The notes: generated by a model from the sequence alone, not told the origin. A stretch of 64,000 nucleotides of DNA from Bradyrhizobium roseum (GCF_030413175.1 NZ_CP129212.1:2418001-2482000), one strand, 5' to 3'. Shown: positions 26,828-35,909, counted from the stretch's first letter. Numbers and translations are program-made.

Positions 26828-28027
26828 ATGACCGTGCATACTGGAAGGCATTTTCTGCAGATTCCGGGACCGACCAACGTGCCGGACCGGGTGCTGCGCG
26901 CCATGGACATGCCGACCATGGACCATCGCGGTCCGGAATTCGCCGAGATCGGCCACGCCGTGCTGGCGGCCATGCAGCGGGTGTTTCGCACCAAGCAGCC
27001 GGTGATCATCTACCCGTCGTCCGGTACCGGCGCCTGGGAGGCCGCCCTCGTCAACACGTTGCAGCCCGGCGACAAGGTGCTGATGGCGGAGACTGGCCAG
27101 TTCGCCGTGCTGTGGCGCGGCATCGCCGAGAAGTTCAAGCTCGATGTCGATTTCCTGCCGGGCGACTGGCGTCATGGTGCCGACCTCGAGCAGATCGAGG
27201 CAAAACTGTCGGCCGACAAGGCGCACAAGATCAAGGCCGTCTGCGTGGTCCACAACGAGACCTCGACCGGCTGCGTCACCCATCCGCAGGATGTCCGCAA
27301 GCTTCTCGACCGGGTCAACCATCCCGCGCTGCTGATGGTCGACACCATCTCCGGTCTTGGATCGCTGGAATATGAGCACGATGCCTGGGGCATCGACGTG
27401 TCGGTCGCCGGATCGCAGAAGGGCCTGATGTTGCCGCCGGGTCTCGGCTTCAATGCCGTCTCGGAAAAGGCGCTGGCCGTCGCGAAGGCGAACCCTGCCA
27501 TGCGCTCTTATTGGGACTGGCAGGAAGTCATCGCCATCAACAAGGCGGGCACCTGGCCCTACACGCCGGCGACGAACCTGCTGTTCGGCCTGCGCGAGGC
27601 GGTCAAGATGCTTGAGGAAGAAGGGCTGGAGAACGTCTTCGCCCGCCACAAGCGCCACAGCGCCGCGACGCGTGCGGCCGCCAAGGTGTGGGGCCTCGAA
27701 ACGCAGTGCCAGGAGCAGGGCGCACACTCGCCCGCGCTGACCGGCGTCGTCATGCCGGAAGGGCATGACGCCGACAATTTCCGCAAGGTCGTGCTGGAAA
27801 ACTTCGACATGTCGCTCGGCACCGGCCTCAACAAGATCAAGGGCAAGGTGTTCCGGATCGGCCATATCGGCCACTTCAACGATCTGATGATGATGGGCAC
27901 GCTGTCGGGCGTCGAGATGGGTCTCGATCTCGCCAAGGTGCCGCATCGCGGCGGTGGCGTGCTGGCGGCAATGGAAGTGCTCAAGGGACGTGAACCGCAG
28001 GCGATGCCGAAGGCCGCCGTCGCCTGA
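26828..28027 (+). CDS. sgaA: Serine-glyoxylate aminotransferase (class V aminotransferase)
   Basis: A 399-residue PLP enzyme that converts serine and glyoxylate to hydroxypyruvate and glycine. The protein begins with FLQIPGPTNVPDRVLRAMD, typical of this family, and carries the PLP lysine K198 in VAGSQKGLMLPPGLGF. The C-terminal region (FRIGHIGHFNDLMMMGTLSG) is also characteristic. GGGAAGGACGCCC precedes the ATG. It is divergent from the flavo-iron-sulfur dehydrogenase and upstream of a crotonase, consistent with a glycolate-glyoxylate-serine module. Alanine-glyoxylate activity is a close alternative. Confidence 0.93.
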   Translation: MTVHTGRHFLQIPGPTNVPDRVLRAMDMPTMDHRGPEFAEIGHAVLAAMQRVFRTKQPVIIYPSSGTGAWEAALVNTLQPGDKVLMAETGQFAVLWRGIAEKFKLDVDFLPGDWRHGADLEQIEAKLSADKAHKIKAVCVVHNETSTGCVTHPQDVRKLLDRVNHPALLMVDTISGLGSLEYEHDAWGIDVSVAGSQKGLMLPPGLGFNAVSEKALAVAKANPAMRSYWDWQEVIAINKAGTWPYTPATNLLFGLREAVKMLEEEGLENVFARHKRHSAATRAAAKVWGLETQCQEQGAHSPALTGVVMPEGHDADNFRKVVLENFDMSLGTGLNKIKGKVFRIGHIGHFNDLMMMGTLSGVEMGLDLAKVPHRGGGVLAAMEVLKGREPQAMPKAAVA

Positions 28028-28063
28028 GATCGTCTGACCGAAACAACAACAGAGAGAGCTGCG

Positions 28064-28861
28064 ATGAACGCACCGGTAGCTGCGACCGAAGACCTGATCT
28101 ATTCCGTCGAGGACGGCATTGCCCGGCTGACGTTCAACCGGCCGCAGGCGCGTAATGCGCTGACCTTTGCCATGTACGAGCAGATGGCCGCGATCTGCGA
28201 GACCGTCAACAACGATCGCTCGATCAAGGCGATGATCCTGACCGGCGCCGGCGACAAGGCGTTCGCCTCGGGCACCGACATCTCGCAGTTCCGCGCCTTC
28301 AAGACCGCGCAGGATGCGCTAGACTACGAAGCGCGCATCGATCGCGTGCTCGGCGCGCTGGAATCGTGCCGGGTACCGGTCATCGCGGCGATTGCCGGCG
28401 CCTGCACCGGCGGCGGGGCGGGTATTGCTGCCTGCTGCGACATCCGTATCGGCACGGAGTCCACGCGGATCGGATTTCCGATCGCACGGACGCTGGGCAA
28501 TTGCCTGTCGATGTCGAACATCTCGCGTCTGGTTTCGCTGGTCGGCCCGGCGCGGACCAAGGACCTGATCTTCAAGGCGCGGCTGGTCGAGGCGCCGGAA
28601 GCGCTGGCGCTAGGCCTGCTCAACGAGGTGGTGCCTGACGTGGAGACCCTGCAGCGACGCGCCGACGAAACCGCCAAACTCGTTGCCGGCCATGCGCCGA
28701 TCACGCTCGAAGTCACCAAGGAAGCGGTGCGCCGCATTCGTCGGACGCTGTCGCGCGACGAGGGCGAAGACCTGATCCTGCGCGCCTACATGAGCGACGA
28801 TTTCCGCGAGGGGATGGACGCGTTCCTCAACAAGCGCCCGCCGAACTTCAAGGGCAAGTAG
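28064..28861 (+). CDS. Crotonase-family protein missing both hydratase glutamates
   Basis: A 265-residue crotonase fold protein with normal N-terminal (IARLTFNRPQARNALTFAMY) and oxyanion-hole segments (AGACTGGGAGIAACCDIRIG). The two glutamates of enoyl-CoA hydratase are absent: GGGAGIAA has Gly where GGG-x-E is expected, and FPIARTLGN replaces the PE-containing loop. The enzyme may therefore be a decarboxylase, hydrolase or isomerase rather than a hydratase. It follows serine-glyoxylate aminotransferase by 36 bases and is probably cotranscribed, so its substrate may be tied to one-carbon or glyoxylate metabolism. Confidence 0.88.
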   Translation: MNAPVAATEDLIYSVEDGIARLTFNRPQARNALTFAMYEQMAAICETVNNDRSIKAMILTGAGDKAFASGTDISQFRAFKTAQDALDYEARIDRVLGALESCRVPVIAAIAGACTGGGAGIAACCDIRIGTESTRIGFPIARTLGNCLSMSNISRLVSLVGPARTKDLIFKARLVEAPEALALGLLNEVVPDVETLQRRADETAKLVAGHAPITLEVTKEAVRRIRRTLSRDEGEDLILRAYMSDDFREGMDAFLNKRPPNFKGK

Positions 28862-28870
28862 TCCGAACAT

Positions 28871-28907
28871 CCAGGCCAGTCTACGCTTGCCGTTGGCTAT
28901 GGCCTGG
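28871..28907. terminator. Possible bidirectional hairpin between convergent genes
   Basis: CCAGGCCA (28871-28878) pairs with TGGCCTGG (28900-28907) across a 21-base loop, between the plus-strand crotonase and a minus-strand small gene, overlapping the last codons of the latter. There is no strong T-run, so this is only a weak terminator candidate. Confidence 0.3.
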
Positions 28908-29226
28908 CGGCTTTCCTTGCCAACTCCATACCTAGATCGAGGGCCGCGATACCGATGCGATCCGAAGGAGTAGCCAGGCAGCGTTGATCCATCCAGCTAA
29001 CAATCGCATCAAAGTCGCCGCCGCCAACGATGTCCCGCTCGCCGCTGATGTTCAGGCCGCTGATAAATCCAACCAGCCAGGATTCGAAGCTACCTTTGAC
29101 GACCGCGTTCTTTTTTCGATTGGTCCACGCCGTACAGCTTTGAGAGCCGGCGCCGATGATTGACGAACCGGCGTCCGCGATGGTGGACAGACAAATCAGC
29201 ACCAGACCAATCGCGAACGCTTTCAT
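28897..29226 (-). CDS. Small exported protein of unknown function
   Basis: A 109-residue protein with a clear Sec signal peptide (KAFAIGLVLICLSTIADA). The start at 29226 is fixed by GGAGGCGGC directly before the ATG; a longer frame upstream is Arg-rich nonsense. The mature part has two cysteines (SQSCTAW and DQRCLAT) that could form a disulfide, and a central FESWLVGFISGLNISG. The spacing of SC-x-W, W-x-x-GF-x-SG-x-N and C-x-x-x-P resembles a widespread family of small periplasmic proteins with no assigned role. It lies 46 bases downstream of the collagen-like lipoprotein and is probably cotranscribed. Confidence 0.75.
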   Translation of the reverse strand: MKAFAIGLVLICLSTIADAGSSIIGAGSQSCTAWTNRKKNAVVKGSFESWLVGFISGLNISGERDIVGGGDFDAIVSWMDQRCLATPSDRIGIAALDLGMELARKAARP

Positions 29227-29272
29227 GCCGCCTCCAGGCGCGGTCATCTCTGATCGCGACGCATAATGACGG

Positions 29273-29665
29273 CTACGGTTTCTTGAGACAAAGGCCGATC
29301 GCCGGGCTTGTACCGCACTTTGCGCCGTCGGGTGCGCCGCCGGAGGGACAAAATACCGACACCAGGATTTCACTGGCTTCGCAACTGACCGGTCCATCGG
29401 CCTGGACGGACCTGACGACGGTTCCGGCCGCCCCCGGATCGCCCTTTGCACCGGGCGCTCCCTGCGGTCCCTGAGGCCCCTGCGGGCCCTGCTGCCCTTG
29501 GGCCCCTTGCTGACCCTGTGGCCCAGGCACACCCTGCAGGCCTTGCGCTCCCTGCGGACCCGCGGGACCTTGAGCGCCGGTTTCCCCCTTCGGCCCTGGA
29601 TCTCTCCCGCAGCCAGCAAGCATCACCGCCGTGCCCAATGCGACGGCCACCAAAAGCGCTCTCAT
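29273..29665 (-). CDS. Collagen-like lipoprotein
   Basis: A 130-residue protein. The signal peptide ends in the lipobox LAGC with Cys19, so the protein should be lipid-anchored. From residue 24 there are 19 uninterrupted Gly-X-Y triplets (first [19 protein letters not shown]), rich in Pro, Gln and Ala, followed by a compact C-terminal domain with four cysteines. This is the layout of a collagen-like stalk with a small globular tip. Bacterial collagen-like proteins form triple helices without hydroxyproline. The start at 29665 gives the signal peptide; a far longer open frame running upstream is a composition artefact. A small exported protein gene follows. Confidence 0.87.
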   Translation of the reverse strand: MRALLVAVALGTAVMLAGCGRDPGPKGETGAQGPAGPQGAQGLQGVPGPQGQQGAQGQQGPQGPQGPQGAPGAKGDPGAAGTVVRSVQADGPVSCEASEILVSVFCPSGGAPDGAKCGTSPAIGLCLKKP

Positions 29666-29905
29666 TCCCGTTTCTCCTCTTCGTTGCCTCACGTGCACAT
29701 TAAAGGGGGGACACCCGCAGGCAAGCAACTGAAAAGCCGGTCGCCCGAAGCCACCCTTCATTTTCTTCAGTTTCGCATCAGTGCTATCTAGTGCGAAGGT
29801 TATAGGCCTTGGGTTGCAACGCAGCTTGAACTGGGGCCGGATCGCCCGCAAAATGCAGCAACAGGCCTGATCTGATTTTATCCAGGCCCTACAATATACA
29901 TAGGG

Positions 29906-30901
29906 ATGAAACGCGTGGGACAGATGCTGAAGGCTGCGGCCGCCTTGACGGCCATGATCGCAACCGCTCCGGCGCTGGCCGCCTGGGAGCCTACCAAGCC
30001 GGTCGAAATCGTGGTTGCCGCCGGCGCGGGCGGCGCGTCCGACCAGATGGCGCGCATGATGCAAGCCGCCATCCAGAAGAATAATCTGATGAAGCAGCCT
30101 ATGGTGGTGTCGCTGAAGGGCGGGGCCTCGGGCGCCGAGGCGCTGATGTACATGAAATCCAGCGACGGCGACGCCAACAAGGTGCTGATCGCCTATTCGC
30201 TGATCTACATGCTGCCGCTGTCGGCCAAGATCCCGTTCAACTGGCGTGAGCTGACGCCGGTGTCGGTCGTTGCGATGGATCAATTCGTGCTGTGGGACAA
30301 CGCCGATGGGCCGAAGACGGTGAAGGACTTCATCGCCGCCGCCAAGGCCGCAGGCTCGCCGTTCAAGATGGGCGGCACCGGCTCCAAGCGCGAGGACCAT
30401 GTACTCACGGTGTTCATGGAACAGAAGACCGGCGCGAAATTCTCTTATCTGCCGTACAAGTCCGGCGGCGAGGCGGCGACGCAACTGGTCGGCAAGCACA
30501 CCGAAGCCAACGTCAATAACCCGTCCGAAAATCTCGAGGTCTGGCGCGCTGGTCAGGTGCGCGCGCTCTGCGTGTTCGACAAGGAGCGCATTTCCTACAA
30601 GACCAAGGTCACGGAGACGCAATCCTGGAACGACATACCGACCTGTAAGGAGGAGGGACTCGACGTCCAGTACCTGATGCTGCGCGCGATGTTCCTGCCC
30701 GGCAAGGTGACGCCGGAACAGCAGGCGTTCTATGTCGACCTGTTCCAGAAGGTGACGCAGACGACGGAATACAAGGACTACATGGAGAAGCAGGCGCTGA
30801 AGCCGATTTTCCTTACCGGCAAGGACATGCTGAAATTCCTGGAAGAGGACGACAAGCTCAACGCCGCGTTGATGAACGAGGCGGGCTTCGTCGCGAAATA
30901 A
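29906..30901 (+). CDS. TctC/Bug-family tripartite tricarboxylate transporter binding protein
   Basis: A 331-residue periplasmic binding protein with a Sec signal (cleavage near ALA-A, residue ~26). The mature start [27 protein letters not shown] is a divergent form of the TctC signature. Later segments [20 protein letters not shown] and [20 protein letters not shown] are family-typical. The ATG at 29906 has only a poorly spaced AGGG; an internal ATG at 29924 preserves most of the signal. It converges on the class II aldolase (5-base gap), and the matching TctB/TctA genes lie on the far side of the salvage genes at 33681-35856. It is the likely binding component of that transporter. Confidence 0.92.
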   Translation: MKRVGQMLKAAAALTAMIATAPALAAWEPTKPVEIVVAAGAGGASDQMARMMQAAIQKNNLMKQPMVVSLKGGASGAEALMYMKSSDGDANKVLIAYSLIYMLPLSAKIPFNWRELTPVSVVAMDQFVLWDNADGPKTVKDFIAAAKAAGSPFKMGGTGSKREDHVLTVFMEQKTGAKFSYLPYKSGGEAATQLVGKHTEANVNNPSENLEVWRAGQVRALCVFDKERISYKTKVTETQSWNDIPTCKEEGLDVQYLMLRAMFLPGKVTPEQQAFYVDLFQKVTQTTEYKDYMEKQALKPIFLTGKDMLKFLEEDDKLNAALMNEAGFVAK

Positions 30902-30906
30902 CGTCT

Positions 30907-31557
30907 TCACTCGTCCGCGTGGCCATACCCGGCCATGCGGACGCGGACTTTCTCGATTTCCTCCTTTGGCAGCAATGGCGGCGTGCCGATCTGCAGGCAG
31001 CCGTGATATTGCCGCGCCAGCGCTTCCACCTCGACGGCGAGCCACATCGCCTTGGCGAGCGACGGTCCCGCTGCAATCATGCCGTGATGCGCCAGCAGGC
31101 ACGCCAGCCGTCCCTCCAGCGCGCGAACGGCGTGCTCGGAAAGCTCCTGGGTGCCGAAGGTTGCATAGGGCGCGCAGCGGATGCTGTCGCCCCCGGCGAC
31201 GGCGACCATGTAGTGCACCGGCGGAATTTCCATGCCCATGATCGCCAGCATGGTCGAGTAGGGCGGATGCGCGTGCACGATCGCGTTCACCTCCGGCCGG
31301 GCCTTGAGGATGTCGCGGTGAAACCGCCATTCGCTCGACGGCCGCTGGGCGGGATCGTGGTTGCCGTCGAGATGCATGTAGACGATCTGCTCGGGCTTCA
31401 TCGCCTCGTAGGGCGTGCTGGTCGGCGTGATCAGCATGCCGTCGCCATGGCGCAGGCTGATATTGCCTGACGTGCCCTGGTTGATGCCCGATGCGTTCAT
31501 GCGCAGGCAGGCATCGATGATCGATTGACGTTTTTCCCGGTCCCTGGAAGCAGGCAT
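30907..31557 (-). CDS. Class II aldolase/adducin family protein, candidate 5-deoxy-/5-methylthio-ribulose-1-phosphate aldolase
   Basis: A 216-residue zinc-dependent class II aldolase of the FucA/adducin fold. Metal ligands are visible as H95 and H97 in [11 protein letters not shown] and H158 in LLAHHGMIA, with E76 (SSEW) as the expected acid/base. It is divergent, across 92 bases, from MTA phosphorylase and methylthioribose-1-phosphate isomerase. That linkage is the hallmark of the DHAP shunt, in which such an aldolase splits 5-deoxyribulose-1-phosphate or 5-methylthioribulose-1-phosphate into dihydroxyacetone phosphate and an aldehyde. The alternative is MtnB (dehydratase, same fold), but no mtnC/mtnD genes are present. 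Family is certain; the exact reaction is inferred from context. Confidence 0.88.
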   Translation of the reverse strand: MPASRDREKRQSIIDACLRMNASGINQGTSGNISLRHGDGMLITPTSTPYEAMKPEQIVYMHLDGNHDPAQRPSSEWRFHRDILKARPEVNAIVHAHPPYSTMLAIMGMEIPPVHYMVAVAGGDSIRCAPYATFGTQELSEHAVRALEGRLACLLAHHGMIAAGPSLAKAMWLAVEVEALARQYHGCLQIGTPPLLPKEEIEKVRVRMAGYGHADE

Positions 31558-31649
31558 GCCAAACCCTCTTGAAGCCGGCTGACAATGCTTGATTATGGCG
31601 CCGCAGTATAGTCGAACATGCTGGTAAGGAAGCCGAGTTGGGAGAAGTC

Positions 31650-32525
31650 ATGACGCGTGCCGTGCTTGGCATCATCGGCGGATCCGGCATCTATGATTTG
31701 CCGGGGCTGCAGGATGTCCGCGAGGAAACCATCGCCAGTCCGTGGGGCGAGCCGTCCGCGGCGCTGACGCGCGGCGAGATCGATGGGCTGCCGATCGTGT
31801 TCTTGCCAAGGCACGGTAAGGGTCATGTACTGTCGCCTTCCGACATCAACTATCGCGCCAATATCGACGTGCTGAAGCGGGCAGGGGTCACCGATCTGGT
31901 TTCGCTCTCCGCCTGCGGCTCGTTCCGCGAGGACCTGCCGCCCGGAACGTTTGTGCTCGTCGATCAGTTCGTCGACCGCACCTGCAAGCGCGAGAGTTCG
32001 TTTTTCGGCAAAGGCTGCGTCGCCCACGTCTCGATGGCGCACCCGGTGTCGCCGCGGCTGCACGTGCATCTCGCAGCCGCCGCGAAGGCCGAAAGCATCG
32101 CAGCCGTGCAGGGCGGCACGTATGTCTGCATGGAAGGCCCGCAATTCTCGACGCTGGCCGAGAGTCTGATGTACAAGGCCCAGGGTTTTTCGGTGATCGG
32201 CATGACCAACATGCCCGAAGCGAAACTCGCCCGCGAGGCGGAGATCTGCTACGCCAGCGTGGCGATGGTCACCGACTTCGATTGCTGGCATCCCGATCAC
32301 GACGCCGTCACCGTGCAGGACATCATTCGCGTGCTGAACTCCAATGCCGGCAAGGCCAAGGCGCTCGTGGCACGGCTCGCTCGGGATTTTCCGCGTGAGC
32401 ATGAGCTGTGCCCGATCGGATCGGACAGGGCGCTCGACAGCGCGTTGATCACGGCGCCGGAAGCGCGCGATCCGCAGTTGCTGAAGAATCTCGACGCCGT
32501 GGCCGGGCGGGTGTTGCGGTCATGA
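31650..32525 (+). CDS. mtnP: S-methyl-5'-thioadenosine phosphorylase
   Basis: A 291-residue purine nucleoside phosphorylase of the MTAP subgroup, splitting methylthioadenosine (and often 5'-deoxyadenosine) with phosphate to adenine and the sugar-1-phosphate. The phosphate-binding GGSGIY (residues 10-15) and PRHGKGH are present. The base-recognising aspartates D209 and D211 in VTDFDCW indicate adenine rather than hypoxanthine specificity. The ATG at 31650 follows GGAGAAGTC; a TTG four codons upstream is less likely. Its last bases overlap the start of the isomerase gene (ATGA). Confidence 0.95.
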   Translation: MTRAVLGIIGGSGIYDLPGLQDVREETIASPWGEPSAALTRGEIDGLPIVFLPRHGKGHVLSPSDINYRANIDVLKRAGVTDLVSLSACGSFREDLPPGTFVLVDQFVDRTCKRESSFFGKGCVAHVSMAHPVSPRLHVHLAAAAKAESIAAVQGGTYVCMEGPQFSTLAESLMYKAQGFSVIGMTNMPEAKLAREAEICYASVAMVTDFDCWHPDHDAVTVQDIIRVLNSNAGKAKALVARLARDFPREHELCPIGSDRALDSALITAPEARDPQLLKNLDAVAGRVLRS

Positions 32526-33625
32526 AGGTCGACGGCCGGCATTTCCGCAGCATCTGGTTGGCGCAAGACGGCTGGTCGGTGGGTGCGATCGACCAGCGGC
32601 GCCTGCCGCATGAATTCGTGATTGCCCGCCTGGAGACCGCCGACGCGGCAGCGGACGCGATCCGCAGCATGCTCGTGCGGGGAGCGCCCTTGATCGGCGC
32701 GACGGCCGCCTACGGCATGGCGTTGGCGGTGCGGGATGATCGTTCCGATGCCGGTATCGATCGTGCCTACGAGCTTCTGATCGAGACGCGGCCGACGGCG
32801 ATCAACCTGAAATGGGCGCTCGATGTCATGAAGCGCGTGCTCAGGCCGGCGGCGCCTTCCGAGCGCGTGCCAATAGCCTATGCCCGCGCCGCCGAGATCG
32901 CCGAGGAGGATGTCACGATCAACGAGGCGATCGGCCGGCATGGCCTGGCGCTGATCGAACAGATCGCGGCGACGAAGAAGCCCGGCGAGCCGGTCAATGT
33001 CCTGACCCATTGCAACGCCGGCTGGCTCGCGACGGTGGATTGGGGCACGGCGACGGCGCCGATCTATCTGGCCCACGAGCGCGGCCTGAAGGTTCATGTC
33101 TGGGTCGACGAAACCCGGCCACGCAATCAAGGCGCTTCGCTCACGGCCTGGGAACTCGGCCACCACGGGGTGCCGCATACGGTGATCCCGGACAATACCG
33201 GCGGCCATCTGATGCAGCACCGGATGGTCGATCTCGCCATCGTCGGCACCGACCGGGTGACCGCCAATGGCGATGTCTGCAACAAGATCGGCACCTATCT
33301 GAAAGCGCTCGCCGCGCACGACAATGACGTGCCGTTCTATGTTGCACTGCCGTCGCCGACCATCGACTTCAGTATCGATGATGGCATCAGTCAGATTCCG
33401 ATCGAGCAGCGCAGCGCCGACGAGGTGACGACCATGACCGGCCGCACCGCCGATGGCCGCGTCGAAACCGTGCGCGTGGTTCCCGACGGTTCGCCGGTGG
33501 CCAATTACGCTTTCGACGTCACGCCGGCGCGGCTCGTCACGGGCTTGATCACCGAGCGCGGCCTGCTGCGCCCCGATCGTGCTGCACTTGCGAGCGCCTT
33601 CCCGGAACGCAGCGCGGGACATTGA
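32522..33625 (+). CDS. mtnA: S-methyl-5-thioribose-1-phosphate isomerase
   Basis: A 367-residue aldose-ketose isomerase of the eIF2B-like family that converts 5-methylthioribose-1-phosphate (and 5-deoxyribose-1-phosphate) to the ribulose form. [18 protein letters not shown], the active-site C164 in [12 protein letters not shown] and D244 in [18 protein letters not shown] are all present. The ATG overlaps the mtnP stop by 4 bases, giving tight coupling. An open frame extending further upstream has no family similarity. With mtnP and the divergent aldolase it forms a complete three-step salvage set. Confidence 0.95.
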   Translation: MKVDGRHFRSIWLAQDGWSVGAIDQRRLPHEFVIARLETADAAADAIRSMLVRGAPLIGATAAYGMALAVRDDRSDAGIDRAYELLIETRPTAINLKWALDVMKRVLRPAAPSERVPIAYARAAEIAEEDVTINEAIGRHGLALIEQIAATKKPGEPVNVLTHCNAGWLATVDWGTATAPIYLAHERGLKVHVWVDETRPRNQGASLTAWELGHHGVPHTVIPDNTGGHLMQHRMVDLAIVGTDRVTANGDVCNKIGTYLKALAAHDNDVPFYVALPSPTIDFSIDDGISQIPIEQRSADEVTTMTGRTADGRVETVRVVPDGSPVANYAFDVTPARLVTGLITERGLLRPDRAALASAFPERSAGH

Positions 33626-33680
33626 CGTCTGGCATACCAGCGTCGTAATCCCTCTCGGATCGCTGCACCCGGAAGCTCGC

Positions 33681-34223
33681 ATGTCCAACACCGATATCGA
33701 GATCGTCGTCGAAGATCCGACTGCGCCGGAGGCGGATTCGCCTGCGGTGACCAGCGTCCGCGCGGTCGACGTGATCGTCTCACTCCTGCTGCTCGCGCTG
33801 GCGTCCACGCTCGGCTACGACAACTGGCGCACCGGCGCGGGGTGGGAATCGACCGGCCCGCAGGCCGGTTATTTTCCGTTCTATCTCTCGGTCATTCTCG
33901 CCGGCGCCAGCCTCTATGGGCTGGTTGCGGCTTTCCTGTCGCGCAAGGAGGCGACCGAGGTCTTCGTGACCCGCGCGCAGCTTCGCCGCGTGCTGGCGGT
34001 ATTCGTGCCGACGCTGCTGTTTTGCCTCGCCATGCAGTTTCTCGGGCTCTATGTCGCGAGCTTCCTGCTGATCGCCGGCTTCATGCGGGTCGTCGGCAAG
34101 ATCGCGCTGTGGAAATCGCTGCTCACCGCCTTCGTATTCACCGCCGTGATGTTCGTGACTTTCGACGTCGCCTTTGACGTCATCATGCCAAAGGGCCCGC
34201 TCGAAGCGGCGCTCGGCCGCTAG
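33681..34223 (+). CDS. Tripartite tricarboxylate transporter small permease, TctB-like
   Basis: A 180-residue membrane protein with a ~30-residue acidic N-terminal tail. About four hydrophobic segments follow (VIVSLLLLALASTLGY, YFPFYLSVILAGASLYGLVA, VFVPTLLFCLAMQFLGLYVA, KSLLTAFVFTAVMFVTF). This is the TctB layout including the GPQAGYFPFYL motif. Start 33681 is chosen because it lies after the mtnA stop and gives the usual N-terminus. It lies 55 bases downstream of mtnA and 121 bases before the TctA-like gene, with a dispersed repeat in between. Confidence 0.9.
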   Translation: MSNTDIEIVVEDPTAPEADSPAVTSVRAVDVIVSLLLLALASTLGYDNWRTGAGWESTGPQAGYFPFYLSVILAGASLYGLVAAFLSRKEATEVFVTRAQLRRVLAVFVPTLLFCLAMQFLGLYVASFLLIAGFMRVVGKIALWKSLLTAFVFTAVMFVTFDVAFDVIMPKGPLEAALGR

Positions 34224-34247
34224 TCAAGGTTCGTATGACTTCTTCCG

Positions 34248-34320
34248 TTGCGAGCGCAGCGAAGCAGTCGATGGTGCCACAAGGGAAGTGTGGATTGCTT
34301 CGTCGCTTCGTTCCTCGCAA
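34248..34320. repeat. Imperfect inverted repeat of the dispersed intergenic type
   Basis: Left arm 34248-34269 (TTGCGAGCGCAGCGAAGCAG) and right arm 34293-34320 (ending TTCGTTCCTCGCAA) are imperfect reverse complements with several mismatches and a small length difference. This sequence style is common between Bradyrhizobium genes. It separates the TctB and TctA genes and could form a large RNA hairpin within the operon transcript. Confidence 0.7.
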
Positions 34321-34344
34321 TGACGAAATACCTGGGATGGTCTG

Positions 34345-35856
34345 ATGGAAGCGCTTGGCCTCTTGATGCACGGTTTTGCCGTGCTGCTGACGTGGAAGAC
34401 GCTGCTCTTGATGATGCTCGGGCTCGTGCTCGGCATCTTTGTCGGCGTGCTGCCCGGCCTCGGCGGTCCCAACGGCGTCGCGATCCTGCTGCCGCTGACC
34501 TTCACGATGGACCCGACTTCGGCGATCGTGATGCTGTCCTGCATTTATTGGGGCGCGCTGTTCGGCGGCGCCATCACCTCGATCCTGTTCAACATCCCCG
34601 GCGAAGCGTGGTCGGTGGCGACGACGTTCGACGGCTATCCGATGGCGCAGCAGGGCAAAGCGGCGGAAGCGCTGACCGCGGCGTTCACCTCCTCATTCAT
34701 CGGCTCGCTGGTCGCTGTCATGCTGATCACCTTCCTGGCGCCGATGATCTCGTCCTTCGCGTTGAAATTCGGACCGCCGGAATTCTTCTCGGTATATCTG
34801 CTGACGTTCTGTTCCTTTGTCGGCCTCGGCCGTGAAGCCAAGCACAAGACGGTCATTTCGATGTCGCTCGGCCTGTTGCTCGCCGGCATCGGCATGGACA
34901 CCGTGTCCGGCCAGTTGCGCATGACTTTCGGTTCGTCGGAACTGCTGCGCGGCGTCAACTTCCTCGTCGCCGTCATTGGCCTGTTCGGTATCAGCGAAAT
35001 TCTGCTGACCATGGAGGAGCGGCTGGCGCTGCGGGGGCATGCCGCCGGCATTTCACTGCGCGTGGTGCTGTCGGTCTGGAAAGACCTGCCGAAATACTGG
35101 GTGACGCTGTTCCGTTCCTCTTTCATCGGCTGCTGGCTCGGCATCACGCCGGGCGGCGCGATCGCCGCGTCCTTCATGGGCTACAATCTCGCCAAACGTT
35201 TCTCCAAGGACCCGGACAGTTTTGGCAAGGGCCGCATCGAGGGCGTGTTCGCGCCGGAGACGGCGGCACATGCCTCCGGCACCGCAGCGCTGCTGCCGAT
35301 GCTGGCGCTCGGCATTCCCGGCTCCGGCACCGCGGCGATCCTGCTCGGCGGGTTGATGGTGTGGGGCCTCAACCCCGGGCCGCTGCTGTTCGTCGAGCAC
35401 AAGGACTTCGTCTGGGGCCTGATCGCGTCGATGTATCTCGGCAACGTCGTCGGCCTCGTGCTGGTGCTGACGACGGTGCCGATCTTTGCTTCCATCCTGC
35501 GGGTGCCGTTCGCGGCGGTGGCGCCGATGATCGTGGTGTCCTGCGCGATCGGCGCCTATGCGATCCAGAACGCGATGTTCGACATCTGGCTGATGCTGGG
35601 CTTTGGCGTGGTCGGTTACGTCTTCAAGAAGATCGGCATTCCGCTGGCGCCGTTCACGCTGGCGCTGGTGCTCGGCAACCGCGCCGAGGATGCGTTCCGC
35701 CTGTCGATGATCGGCTCCGGCGGCGACCTGAAGGTGTTCTGGTCGAACGGACTGGTCGGCTCGATCACGACGCTGGCGATCGTGCTGCTGTTCTGGCCCG
35801 TGATCGACAAGGCGTTCGGCAGCGTGTCGCGCATGCTACGGCCGGCGCGGGCGTAG
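34345..35856 (+). CDS. Tripartite tricarboxylate transporter large permease, TctA-like
   Basis: A 503-residue polytopic permease with the TctA signatures GIFVGVLPGLGGPNGVAILL near residue 30 and YWGALFGGAITSILFNIPGE near residue 65. The second repeat contains LGIPGSGTAAILLGGLMVWG near residue 325. Length matches the family. It forms the ion-coupled transport unit with TctB. The matching binding protein is probably the gene at 29906-30901, which would mean the transporter genes flank the nucleoside salvage genes. A hairpin with a T-run follows 53 bases after the stop. Confidence 0.95.
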   Translation: MEALGLLMHGFAVLLTWKTLLLMMLGLVLGIFVGVLPGLGGPNGVAILLPLTFTMDPTSAIVMLSCIYWGALFGGAITSILFNIPGEAWSVATTFDGYPMAQQGKAAEALTAAFTSSFIGSLVAVMLITFLAPMISSFALKFGPPEFFSVYLLTFCSFVGLGREAKHKTVISMSLGLLLAGIGMDTVSGQLRMTFGSSELLRGVNFLVAVIGLFGISEILLTMEERLALRGHAAGISLRVVLSVWKDLPKYWVTLFRSSFIGCWLGITPGGAIAASFMGYNLAKRFSKDPDSFGKGRIEGVFAPETAAHASGTAALLPMLALGIPGSGTAAILLGGLMVWGLNPGPLLFVEHKDFVWGLIASMYLGNVVGLVLVLTTVPIFASILRVPFAAVAPMIVVSCAIGAYAIQNAMFDIWLMLGFGVVGYVFKKIGIPLAPFTLALVLGNRAEDAFRLSMIGSGGDLKVFWSNGLVGSITTLAIVLLFWPVIDKAFGSVSRMLRPARA

Positions 35857-35909
35857 CGTTTCATCATTGCCTTCACCGGTCTACATCTTGTGTCTAAGAA
35901 TCGAGCAGG

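Noticed and set aside
29273..31690. An open frame of over 800 codons on the minus strand spanning the collagen-like gene, the TctC gene and part of the aldolase
   Set aside because: Only its last 130 codons look like protein. The rest is antisense or out of frame to well-supported genes and is Arg/His/Gly-rich, a product of high GC.
30907..33625. A full methionine salvage pathway (mtnA to mtnD)
   Set aside because: Only phosphorylase, isomerase and a class II aldolase-fold protein are present. No enolase-phosphatase, RuBisCO-like protein or acireductone dioxygenase gene is in the window.
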